From: Planctomycetota bacterium
GTDB lineage: Bacteria > Planctomycetota > Planctomycetia > Pirellulales > UBA7805
NCBI GenBank assembly: GCA_003389215.1
Contig: QQVP01000037.1
Span: 1 to 64,000 of the forward strand
Length of the DNA: 64,000 bases
Direction of reading: 5' to 3'
The notes beneath the pieces are model-generated. The model did not search any database, was not told where the DNA came from, and saw only the letters and a program-made list of their open reading frames with translations. Made by a program: the position numbers and the translations under genes. The first letter of the stretch is position 1. Each line of letters starts with the position of its first letter. Positions 16,356-24,849 of this stretch are shown here, in pieces.

Positions 16356-17495
16356 GTGCAACTTCGGGTCTTCGACACACACGAGCAGCTGCAATCGCGG
16401 GCAGACGATTGGAACGATCTGTGGCGGCGCAGCGAGACCGCGCTGCCGACGGGGCAAGCTGAGCCTCTGCTGGTTTGGCTGAGGCATTTCGCCGCCGAGT
16501 TGCCATTTCGCGCCTTGGTCGTGGAAGATCACGAGCGGCTCGTCGCCGCACTTCCGCTGATCGGTCGCCGCGGAGCCGGAGTCTTGCCGATCGCTGCGTC
16601 TGCTGGTAACCAATGGTCGAGTGCCGGCGAACTGTTGCTCGACCGCGAGGCGGACGTGGACGGAGCCGCCGACTTGCTCTGCGAAGGGCTACGGGCCTTG
16701 CCCTGGCCGCTGGCCTGGTTTCGCGGGGCACGGGGCAGCAGCCGGGCCTGGCACCTTCTCGTGGAACGCTTTGGGCAAGCGGGAATGCCGGCGCGACGCC
16801 AGGCCATGTTCCAGGTGGGTCAGGTCTGCCTGCCGGACGACTTCGCGGACATGGAACGCGCGTGGTCGGGAAATCACCGTCGCCATCTTCGCAAGGCCGC
16901 GCGGCGCGTCGAGGCAGCCGGGGGATGCGATCTCCAGATCTATCGCGATCTCTCGCCGGCCGAAGTCGAGCCGCTCGTGCGGACCGGCTTCGAGATGGAG
17001 CACCGCGGCTGGAAGGGAGTCGCGGGAGGTTCGGTACTCGCGTCGGATGCGATCCTGACGTTCTTTTTCGAGCAGGCGCGGGCACTGGCCGCCGCGGGAA
17101 ATTTGCGGTTGCTGTTTCTTTCCCATCGCGGACAACCGATCGCGTTCGAGTACGGGCTTGCGGCCAAGGGGCACTACTTCTCGCTGAAGGTCGCCTACGA
17201 CGAGGCGTTCGCCCGCTTCTCTCCGGGGCAACTGCTGCGTTACCGATTCTTCGAAGATCAGTCGCGCCGGGCCCCGGGCACGATCGTCGACTTCATGGGG
17301 CCGCTGAGCGATGCGACGGGTAAATGGGTCAACCATGTGGACGACGTCGACGCCCTGATGCTGGGCACCTGGCCGCGGATTGGCGGGGCGGTGATCGCCG
17401 CGATGGGCGTAGCCCGCCGGGCCCGTAATCAGTGGCGCGCCTTTCGCGCCGAGGGGCCATCGGTCGGGACCGCGGCCCCCCTGCCCGCCCATTAG
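16356..17495 (+). CDS. BioF2-like GNAT acetyltransferase
   Basis: A 379-residue protein with the two-lobed GNAT fold of the BioF2-like/CelD-type acetyltransferases, often found with exopolysaccharide genes. Features are DDWNDLWRRS near the N-terminus, the central NHRRHLRKAARRVEAAGG (about residue 170) and the C-terminal acetyl-CoA-binding core LRLLFLSHRGQPIAFEYGL followed by YFSLKVAYDEAFARFSPGQL. It probably transfers an acyl group to a sugar or lipid. GTG at 16356 is preferred because the domain begins at once (VQLRVFDTHEQL); GTG 16248 and ATG 16251 are in-frame alternatives. The 340 bp gap upstream holds nothing recognisable. Confidence 0.75.
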   Translation: MQLRVFDTHEQLQSRADDWNDLWRRSETALPTGQAEPLLVWLRHFAAELPFRALVVEDHERLVAALPLIGRRGAGVLPIAASAGNQWSSAGELLLDREADVDGAADLLCEGLRALPWPLAWFRGARGSSRAWHLLVERFGQAGMPARRQAMFQVGQVCLPDDFADMERAWSGNHRRHLRKAARRVEAAGGCDLQIYRDLSPAEVEPLVRTGFEMEHRGWKGVAGGSVLASDAILTFFFEQARALAAAGNLRLLFLSHRGQPIAFEYGLAAKGHYFSLKVAYDEAFARFSPGQLLRYRFFEDQSRRAPGTIVDFMGPLSDATGKWVNHVDDVDALMLGTWPRIGGAVIAAMGVARRARNQWRAFRAEGPSVGTAAPLPAH

Positions 17496-17660
17496 CCGCC
17501 TCAACGCGCGGTACGACTCTCGCAGGACGGCTACCCGTTGTGCCTTCGTCGGGCGGAATTGCGGTTCCTTGTCGCGGCCGTTGCGGTGGGCCAGAATGTG
17601 AAACCTGCGCGGCAAGTCGTCCGGCCGTTTCCCCGTTCTTCAACGCAAAGACAACTGACC

Positions 17661-18449
17661 ATGGCATCGACACGCGAATCGGGTCCTCGTCGCTACCTAC
17701 TCTCCGAGGCCAACTACCGCCAAATGCTCGACGAGCCTCCCAACGTGGCGGTCTTGCCCTGGGGGGCGACGGAGGCCCACAACTATCACCTTCCCTACGG
17801 CACGGACAACTACGAAGCGGTTGCGGTTGCCGAGGAGGCGGCTCGACAGGCGGTCGAGCGTGGTGCCAAGATTGTCGTGCTGCCGGAGATTCCCTACGGA
17901 AACAACGCTCAGCAGCTCGACCAGGTGGCCACGATTCACTTCTCCACCACGACGGCCGCTGCCATTCTTGAGGATGTGGTCACCAGCTTGAAACGACAGG
18001 GAATCGACCGCCTCGTGATCATGAATGGACACGGCGGCAACAACTTCAGCGGCCTGGTCCGTGACGCGCAACTCGAGCATGAAGTGCTGATCGTCGTGAT
18101 CAACTTCTACGACCTGCGAATCGACGCCTTTCATGAGGTGTTTGCCGAACCGGGGGATCACGCCGACGAAATGGAGACGAGCGTGATGTTGCATCTGCGG
18201 CCCGAACTCGTCCAGTTGGAGCAAGCCGGTCCAGGCGAGCGTGTGCCGTTCAAGATTGCCTCGTTGGGCCAGAGTGGTGTCTGGACGCCGCGACCGTGGT
18301 CACGGAGCCACCCGGATACCGGCAGCGGAAGTCCTGCTGACGCGACGGCCGAGAAGGGAGAACGCTACTTCGAGGCGATCGCGTCCGCCGCGGCCGACGT
18401 CTTCTACGACCTTTCGTCAGCCCAGCGCGGCGATTTGCCTTACGTCTGA
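17661..18449 (+). CDS. creatininase-family amidohydrolase
   Basis: A 262-residue enzyme with the metal-binding blocks of the creatininase family: LPWGATEAHNYHLPYGTDNY (about 30-49, Glu/His/Asp ligands), VIMNGHGGNN (about 117-126) and GDHADEMETSVML (about 166-178, ligand Glu). Members hydrolyse cyclic amides or formamides, including creatinine and the formamide steps of flavin biosynthesis. The specific substrate is not clear. The ATG at 17661 directly precedes the domain; an upstream in-frame start at 17538 would add an unlike Arg/Pro-rich tail. Confidence 0.85.
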   Translation: MASTRESGPRRYLLSEANYRQMLDEPPNVAVLPWGATEAHNYHLPYGTDNYEAVAVAEEAARQAVERGAKIVVLPEIPYGNNAQQLDQVATIHFSTTTAAAILEDVVTSLKRQGIDRLVIMNGHGGNNFSGLVRDAQLEHEVLIVVINFYDLRIDAFHEVFAEPGDHADEMETSVMLHLRPELVQLEQAGPGERVPFKIASLGQSGVWTPRPWSRSHPDTGSGSPADATAEKGERYFEAIASAAADVFYDLSSAQRGDLPYV

Positions 18450-18532
18450 TCGGCGTGTGCTCAGCCGACCCGAGGCAAGGCGCGCTCTGATCCGGTTCGC
18501 GCCTATTTGCAACGGCAAGCGGCCACGGATGT

Positions 18533-18694
18533 CTAGAGCGCGTCTCGTTTATCTCTAGCGTCTTGGCGGGCTACGACTGCGTTTGACGTCGTCGACCTGC
18601 ATCGACGAATCTACCAATTCGTCTGCTTCGGTCTCCTTGCCAAACTTGCCTCGCCCACGCCAACGACGCTACACCTATCCTAGACACGCTCTAG
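18533..18694. mobile_element. 162 bp MITE-like element related to the IS630-like element
   Basis: The ends form imperfect 30 bp terminal inverted repeats matching at about 23 of 30 positions: the left reads inward CTAGAGCGCGTCT, the right CTAGAGCGTGTCT. The symmetry continues inside (TAGCGTC-TTGGCG against TAGCGTCGTTGGCG), and the centre has the small hairpin GACGAAT-6-ATTCGTC, so the whole element could fold as a long hairpin. It has no coding potential. The left end matches the IS630-like terminus at 98-127, suggesting mobilisation in trans by that transposase. CTAG at each end fits TA target duplication. Confidence 0.7.
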
Positions 18695-21600
18695 CGACGT
18701 TGTTCGGCGGGTCGCTCTGAGAGTCTTCCGCGAGGCGACGACTTGTCCGGTGCCGACGAGAGGTAGTGGAACAGGTCGACGACCTGCTGCTCGGAGAGCG
18801 TGTCCAACAGGCCCGACGGCATGATGGACGTCTTGTTCGGCGCGAGCTCCTCGACCTCACTCTTCGAGAGCGAGACCTTCTCTCCGTCCGATTGGAGCAC
18901 CTCGATGTGCTCGTCGTCCGCCAACTGGACGATGCCGGTGTAGGTTTGCCCGTCGACCGTAATGACGGTCTGCGTCGCGTAGCGGTCGGAGATGACGTGC
19001 GACGGGTAGACGATCGCCTCGAGAATTTCCTTGTTGTGGAAGCGGCGGCTGATCGTCGTCAGATCGGGTCCGATGTCCTCGCCTTCGCGACCGAAGCGAT
19101 GGCAACTGGCACACTTGGCCGCCTGATAGGCGAGCCGTCCTTGTTCGAGGTTTCCTTCCGGCTGATCGTCGTCGTTGATCAGCTTGTAGAGCTCGCTAAA
19201 CGTGTAGCGGGCTCCGCTAGCGTCCTGGGGAACCACCGGATCGGGTTCAAGCGGATAGTTTTCGCGAAACCAACTTTGCCAGGCGGCAAGCTGTTCAACC
19301 GGCGGCGCCTCGGCATTCTGTGTTTCATGACCGGTCCAGTGCTTCAGCAGCTCGATCGCCTGACGGCGGCCGCCATCGTTGGTTTGCTTCAGACCCAGCA
19401 GAATGACCTGGCGGATCTCGGTGGCCGTTTCGGGCTGTCGGTCGACCTCATTGAGTTTGACGAGGACCGCCGCGGCAAACTTGCCTTCGAGGATGGCCAG
19501 CGAGCGAACCAGCAACGGCCAGTTGTCGCCATGCGGATCTTGGGCCAGTCCCACGGCGATCACGTCGCGGCGATCGGGCTCGGCCTCGAAGAGCTCGCGG
19601 AGGTGGTGCATCGATTCTTCGTCACCGTTGCGTGCCAGGACGGCGACGATTCCGGTTCGCAGACGGGTCGCCTCTCGGGAATCGAGTTCGCTGAGTTCCT
19701 TGTCGAGTGCGATCAATTCGTCGCGCGTGCTCGCGGGGATTTCCTTCGGCAGCTTGGCCAAGGTCCCCAACGCGGCACTGGGCCAGCGCCGTCCCTGTCG
19801 CAGCACACGGGAGCGCTCGACCGGAGACATGTTCTCGACAAACGCTCGCGAGACCTGATCGACATAGCGGCCGTATGAGGCGCTGCCGATGTCCTCGCGG
19901 GTCTTTTCGATGAATTGCAAAACTTCGAACCGGTCTGCCGTACTCCAGCTCCCGATCAGGGCCGGAGCGTGCAGGGCGAGGTGGATCTTCTCCGCCAGCG
20001 GTGCTTCGCCGCGGAGGAAATCGAGATAGCGCTCGCTCGGCTCGCGGGCCGAGAAGTAGGCCAGCAACCGTACCAACTCGCGGTTCATGCGATAGTCGCC
20101 GGCGGGAAACTCGGACGCCAGGCGGTCGGCAAGTTGCGGTACCTCTTCGGCCGTGAACTGGCTGTGTAGCAGTCCAAGCTGACAGACTCGAAGCAGGTCG
20201 ATGAAGTCGTCGTCGGAGACGAAGCCCCCCATGATCTTGCCGCAGCGGTCGAGAATGGCGAGTGAGGTCTCCTTGTCGGGCGATTGCGACAAAAGGACGC
20301 TCGAGCCCACCAGAAAGGCTCGCAGGTCCTTGGCCTCCACGATGTCGTCACGCCACTGGTCCACGGGAGCCTGCTTGAGAACCGTTCCCGCCGCGGTCGC
20401 CAGGAACGGGTCTTGCGAGGCCAGCAGCGGCGTCAGGCTCGCGACCGGGGCAGGTTCTCCCAATCTCGCCAAGGCTTCGCAGCTCAGGCGGGCCACGCGG
20501 CGACTCGAGTCTTCCAACAGTTCGATCAGGCGGCTGGTGGTCGCCGGGCCCTCGTGCAGGCCCATGAAGAAGGCACTGGCCGCGCGAATTTCGGCGCTGC
20601 GGTCCTGCGACAGCGCGACCAGCAGGTCTTCCGTCGGAAAGGGACCATAGAGCTGCATGAGTTCGAGGGCGCGAACCCGCTCGGCCGGTTGGCGACGACG
20701 GTCGCTGGCGACCTCGGCCAACTCGCTGCCCCAGAGGTTTCCGAGTTGTTTCTTGATCGTGGCGACTTCCTGTCGACCCCATGCGGATGCGGGTTGCGGC
20801 TGATTCAGGGCCGCCTCGATGCCGTCTCCGCGATTCCGTACCTCCTCGGGCACGCGACCCAGCCAAACGACCCGGTAGATCCCGCCCTCGGTGCCACGGC
20901 CTCCCGTGGAGAAGTAGAGGGCTCCGTCCGGTCCCACCGCAAGATCGGTGACATTCAGCGGGCTCCCTTCGACGAAGACCCGTGAGGTGGCTTTGTATGC
21001 CGCGCCATCCTGCTCGAGGCTCAAGGCGCGGATCTGTCCGCGGGCCCAGTCGCCCACGAAGACCGCGTTGTGAAAACGGACCGGGAACATGATGTGATCG
21101 TAGGAGGCCATGCCGGCCGGCGATCCGGGACCCATCTCGTAGATGGGCGGCACGCTGTCGACGAAGTACTCAGGCCACTTTGCCCAACCGCTCCGCCAAC
21201 CGTGCTCGCTGCCCGCCGTGAGAAGCGAGAGTCGCGTCGGTCGATACCAGGGCAGGCCATCGTCCCATTCCATGTCGGAGTCGGCCGTGACGAGGTCGCC
21301 CTTGGCGTTGAAGACGATGTCGTAGGGGTTGCGCAGCCCACCGGAAAAGCGCTCGACAAAGCTTCCGTTCGTGTCGGTGCGAAGGATCATTCCCCCGGGC
21401 GCGGGTCGTCCGCGGGCGTATCCGTCCGGGTCCTCGAGTCTCGGCTGGACGAGGTCCCCTTCCACGAAGTCCCGATAGGGACTCGTTGGCCTTGGTTCGT
21501 CAACAAGCTCCGTGTGGTTGCCCACGACGAGGTAGATGAGCCCGTCGGGGCCCAACCTGACGGCATGAGGGCCGTGCTCTCCGGCTTTGCCGCCGAACTT

Positions 21601-22515
21601 GACAAGTGCCTGGACTTCGTCGGCGACCCCGTCACGATCGGTGTCGGACAGGCGGTACAGGGCGAGTCCTTCCGGACCGTCGCCGGTGGCGTAGATGCTG
21701 CCATTGAGCGGAAGAATCCCCTGACAGTTCTGGATCTCTTCGCAATAGGTGGAGACCTTGTCGTGGACGCCGTCGTTGTTCGTATCGCGAATCAGCAGCA
21801 GCGGGCCCTTTTCCTGCGACGCGACAATGTGTCCAAACTCGTTGAACTCGAAGGCCAGCAGCGATCCGGTGTCCTCGGGGCGGACCATCCACTCGACGCG
21901 AAATTCCCGGTCGACGCGAAAGCGGGCGTTTTGTTCCTGCTTGGCCGCCTTGGCGACGCTGGCCCACGGCTGGGTCTCACCGAACGCTCCGAGCGAACGC
22001 GCACGGGCCCAGCGGGAGTCGTTAAAGCCCGGGCGTTGCCAGCCGGACGTCGCGCGAAGGTTCACCTTCCACGACGAATCGGTGCGCAGGCTGCGTCGAC
22101 TGCCGTCGGCCGTCCTCAAATCGACTTCGGCGAGCAGACCCGCGGGACCCGACTGGCTCTTGCGGGCCACGACCGTAACTGCGTTACGACCGGGTACCAG
22201 ATAGGGCGTAATCAGATGGGTGTCGATCGACTCCCAGTTGTCGTCGGAGCCGACTCGGACTCCATTCACGTAGAGTTCATACGCCTCGTCGCAGGTGATG
22301 TCGACCGACGCCGTAGCGTCGCCGGAAACCGCAAAGGTCTTGCGAAAGTAGCAGGTGTTCGCGGCACCACGTCGCGCGGGTGCCCAAATCCATCTCGCGT
22401 CTTCAATCGCCGCCCGTGTTTCGTGCGGGAACAGGAGAAGACCGCTGATCACGGCGAGCGCCGCGCAAACGATTGGCGGTCCGGACAAAGGCGTCCTGAT
22501 ACTAGTCGACGACAT
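18691..22515 (-). CDS. PVC-type haem-binding membrane-bound dehydrogenase
   Basis: A 1274-residue secreted protein. Order: signal sequence (about 12-35); a galactose-binding-like domain (about 38-165, ARWIWAPARRGAANTCYFRK); a soluble glucose/sorbosone-dehydrogenase-like beta-propeller (about 195-560, RNPYDIVFNAKGDLVTADSD); HEAT-like helical repeats (about 590-1090); and a C-terminal cytochrome c domain with KCASCH (haem site, about 1135-1139) and the TYTGIVQLADDEHIEVLQ tail. This matches the Planctomycetes/Verrucomicrobia TIGR02604/TIGR02603 proteins, thought to oxidise sugars in the periplasm. Its TAG stop (18693-18691) comes from the MITE end, so insertion may have replaced the original C-terminus. 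Confidence 0.9.
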   Translation of the reverse strand: MSSTSIRTPLSGPPIVCAALAVISGLLLFPHETRAAIEDARWIWAPARRGAANTCYFRKTFAVSGDATASVDITCDEAYELYVNGVRVGSDDNWESIDTHLITPYLVPGRNAVTVVARKSQSGPAGLLAEVDLRTADGSRRSLRTDSSWKVNLRATSGWQRPGFNDSRWARARSLGAFGETQPWASVAKAAKQEQNARFRVDREFRVEWMVRPEDTGSLLAFEFNEFGHIVASQEKGPLLLIRDTNNDGVHDKVSTYCEEIQNCQGILPLNGSIYATGDGPEGLALYRLSDTDRDGVADEVQALVKFGGKAGEHGPHAVRLGPDGLIYLVVGNHTELVDEPRPTSPYRDFVEGDLVQPRLEDPDGYARGRPAPGGMILRTDTNGSFVERFSGGLRNPYDIVFNAKGDLVTADSDMEWDDGLPWYRPTRLSLLTAGSEHGWRSGWAKWPEYFVDSVPPIYEMGPGSPAGMASYDHIMFPVRFHNAVFVGDWARGQIRALSLEQDGAAYKATSRVFVEGSPLNVTDLAVGPDGALYFSTGGRGTEGGIYRVVWLGRVPEEVRNRGDGIEAALNQPQPASAWGRQEVATIKKQLGNLWGSELAEVASDRRRQPAERVRALELMQLYGPFPTEDLLVALSQDRSAEIRAASAFFMGLHEGPATTSRLIELLEDSSRRVARLSCEALARLGEPAPVASLTPLLASQDPFLATAAGTVLKQAPVDQWRDDIVEAKDLRAFLVGSSVLLSQSPDKETSLAILDRCGKIMGGFVSDDDFIDLLRVCQLGLLHSQFTAEEVPQLADRLASEFPAGDYRMNRELVRLLAYFSAREPSERYLDFLRGEAPLAEKIHLALHAPALIGSWSTADRFEVLQFIEKTREDIGSASYGRYVDQVSRAFVENMSPVERSRVLRQGRRWPSAALGTLAKLPKEIPASTRDELIALDKELSELDSREATRLRTGIVAVLARNGDEESMHHLRELFEAEPDRRDVIAVGLAQDPHGDNWPLLVRSLAILEGKFAAAVLVKLNEVDRQPETATEIRQVILLGLKQTNDGGRRQAIELLKHWTGHETQNAEAPPVEQLAAWQSWFRENYPLEPDPVVPQDASGARYTFSELYKLINDDDQPEGNLEQGRLAYQAAKCASCHRFGREGEDIGPDLTTISRRFHNKEILEAIVYPSHVISDRYATQTVITVDGQTYTGIVQLADDEHIEVLQSDGEKVSLSKSEVEELAPNKTSIMPSGLLDTLSEQQVVDLFHYLSSAPDKSSPRGRLSERPAEQRR

Positions 22516-22732
22516 GGTCTTGCTACCTGCGCAATGGGAAGGATTCGACGAAACGCACGACGTTTCGCAAAGGCGCTCCGGTTGCCTCGCTCACCGATGA
22601 TGATCTATCGCAAAATGGCGGCGAAGAGTAGCAATCGACCCCCATTTCCTGCAACAGAGGTTGCCGCCGGAGGGAGCGATTTCGGCACCCCGCTGCTAGC
22701 GACGACTGAGCGGCCAGGTCAGATGGGGCTAG

Positions 22733-23731
22733 CTAGCTGAACGGGCAGGCCGCTAGCTGGCCTGTCTCTTTCGCCTCCAGCGGCGGAACCGCCTCGGCGC
22801 ATTCAGGACGCACGATCGGGCAACGCGTGCGAAACGCACAGCCCGACGGCTTGGCCAACGGCGAGGGAATCTCCCCCTCGAGCACCACTCGGCCCGATCG
22901 GTCGGCCTGAGGGTCGGGCTCTGGCACGGCCGATATCAGAGCCCGTGAATAGGGATGGGCCGGTTGAAGATAGACGGTATCGGCAGCTCCGATCTCGACC
23001 AGATGGCCCAGATACATGACGGCGATGCGGTCACTGATGTGGTGGACCACGGAGAGATCGTGAGCGACGAACAAGTAGGTGAGATCGAACTCCTCCTGTA
23101 GATCGGCCAGCAAGTTCAACACCTGAGCCTGGACCGACACGTCGAGGGCCGAGACCGGCTCGTCGGCGATGATCAACTGCGGGTTGACTGCCAATGCCCT
23201 CGCGATGCCGATTCGTTGCCGCTGGCCGCCGGAAAACTCGTGGGGATAGCGACTCGCTTGCGACGCTTGCAGGCCGACGCGCTCGAGCAACCAGTGGACC
23301 CGATCGATCCGTTCCTTGCGGGTGCGAGCCGTATGCAGTCGCAGCGGGGCCTCGATCATGCTGCCGATCGTCATGCGGGGATTGAGCGAGGAGAAGGGAT
23401 CTTGAAAGATCATCTGGATGTGCGCCCGCATGGGTCGCATTCTGCGCCGCGACAAGCCGAGCAGCTCAACGGGACCGTCCGTCGTGTGAAAGATTATCTC
23501 GCCCTGCTGATGCACCCCCGGCACGGTCGCGCGGAGGATATTGATCACCGCCTTGGCGACGGTCGACTTGCCACAGCCCGACTCGCCGACGAGTCCGAGC
23601 GTCTCGCCCTTTCGGAGCGTGAACGAAACGCCGTCGACGGCCTGGACCTCGTCCACTTTGTGCCGGAGGATCCCGCCCCACACGGGATAGCCGATCTTCA
23701 GGTTTCGGACTTCCAGAAGTGGTGCAGCCAT
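22733..23731 (-). CDS. peptide ABC transporter ATP-binding protein (DppF-like)
   Basis: A 332-residue ATPase: Walker A GESGCGKST (about 48-56), Q-loop IFQDPF, ABC signature SGGQRQRIGIARAL, Walker B LIIADEP, H-loop VAHDLS, and the C-terminal oligopeptide-type extension CAFRTRCPIVRPEC found in Opp/Dpp ATPases. It is the last gene of a five-gene minus-strand operon and pairs with the ATPase encoded upstream. In E. coli the corresponding YejF carries both ATPase halves in one chain; here they are two genes. The ATG at 23731 directly precedes the domain. A long open frame extends upstream to 25153 but overlaps the partner ATPase out of frame. Confidence 0.93.
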   Translation of the reverse strand: MAAPLLEVRNLKIGYPVWGGILRHKVDEVQAVDGVSFTLRKGETLGLVGESGCGKSTVAKAVINILRATVPGVHQQGEIIFHTTDGPVELLGLSRRRMRPMRAHIQMIFQDPFSSLNPRMTIGSMIEAPLRLHTARTRKERIDRVHWLLERVGLQASQASRYPHEFSGGQRQRIGIARALAVNPQLIIADEPVSALDVSVQAQVLNLLADLQEEFDLTYLFVAHDLSVVHHISDRIAVMYLGHLVEIGAADTVYLQPAHPYSRALISAVPEPDPQADRSGRVVLEGEIPSPLAKPSGCAFRTRCPIVRPECAEAVPPLEAKETGQLAACPFS

Positions 23732-23766
23732 GGCGATGGTCGATCGAGAGTTTGAGGGACGGTCGA

Positions 23767-24849
23767 TCAGGGCGCGGGGGCGGAAGTCGTTGTGGACGGC
23801 ATATCGCCGGACACCTTCACCGCCTCGTCCTCGACAAGATGGCAGCGAACGAGCTGACCATTCTTGAGCTGGTGGAGCTCCGGTTCTTCCTGGTGGCAGC
23901 GGTCGATCACCTTTTCGCAGCGGGTGCAGAACTTGCAGCCGGTCGGCAAGTCCATGATGTAGGGGACATTGCCGGGAATCGTGTGCAGGCGGTCCTTGCC
24001 GCGTTGGGCCGAGGGCAGCGACTCGAGCAATCCGATCGTGTAAGGGTGCCGCGGGCTGGAGAAGATCTGGTCGACGGTGCCGACCTCCTGGATCTTGCCG
24101 CCGTACATGACGATGACCCGGCGGCAGGTCTCGGCGACCACGGCCAGGTCGTGCGTGATGAGGATGATCGAGCCCCCTTCGCGGCGCGCGCGAAGCGTGA
24201 GCATGAGCTCCATGATCTGGGCCTGTGTCGTGACATCGAGCGCTGTGGTCGGCTCGTCGGCAATGAGCAGTTGGGGATTGCAGCAAAGGGCCATCGCGAT
24301 CATGACGCGCTGCCGCATGCCGCCTGAGAACTGATGGGGGTGGTCGCGCATCCGCTTGGCCGCGTCGGGGATTTTCACCTGTTCGAGTCGCAACACCGCC
24401 CGCTCGAAGGCCTCTTGCTTGCTCATCTGGGGATGATGTTGACGGAGTGTCTCGATGAGCTGAAAGCCAATCGTGAAGACCGGGTTGAGTGCCGTCATCG
24501 GCTCCTGAAAGATCATGGCGATCTCGTTGCCCCGAATCGAGCGCATTTCCTGGTAGCTGAGCTTGAGGAGATCGCGTCCGCCGTAGCGGATTTCCCCGCG
24601 GGCGATGTGGCCCGGCGGATCGGGGATCAGGCGAAGGATCGAAAGGCTGGCGACGCTCTTGCCCGATCCCGATTCCCCGACGATTCCGAGCACTTCGCCC
24701 GGCATGACGTCGAAGGAAATGCCATCGACCGCCTTGGCGACGCCCCCCTCGACGCGGAAGTAGGTGGCCAGATCGCGTACCGAGAGTAGTGGCGCTCGAT
24801 CGCCTGCGGCCCCGTCGGGGTTCTTGGCTGCGTTCTCGTCGCGTTCCAT
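23767..24849 (-). CDS. peptide ABC transporter ATP-binding protein (DppD-like)
   Basis: A 360-residue ATPase: Walker [10 protein letters not shown]-loop IFQEPM, signature [14 protein letters not shown], Walker B LLIADEP, H-loop ITHDLA, and the peptide-transporter C-terminal Cys motif [14 protein letters not shown]. Such Cys-rich tails in Dpp/Opp ATPases can bind an Fe-S cluster (family knowledge). The start codon follows immediately on the TAA stop of the permease gene, so translation is probably coupled. It provides half of the cytoplasmic ATPase pair of the Yej-type importer. Confidence 0.93.
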   Translation of the reverse strand: MERDENAAKNPDGAAGDRAPLLSVRDLATYFRVEGGVAKAVDGISFDVMPGEVLGIVGESGSGKSVASLSILRLIPDPPGHIARGEIRYGGRDLLKLSYQEMRSIRGNEIAMIFQEPMTALNPVFTIGFQLIETLRQHHPQMSKQEAFERAVLRLEQVKIPDAAKRMRDHPHQFSGGMRQRVMIAMALCCNPQLLIADEPTTALDVTTQAQIMELMLTLRARREGGSIILITHDLAVVAETCRRVIVMYGGKIQEVGTVDQIFSSPRHPYTIGLLESLPSAQRGKDRLHTIPGNVPYIMDLPTGCKFCTRCEKVIDRCHQEEPELHQLKNGQLVRCHLVEDEAVKVSGDMPSTTTSAPAP

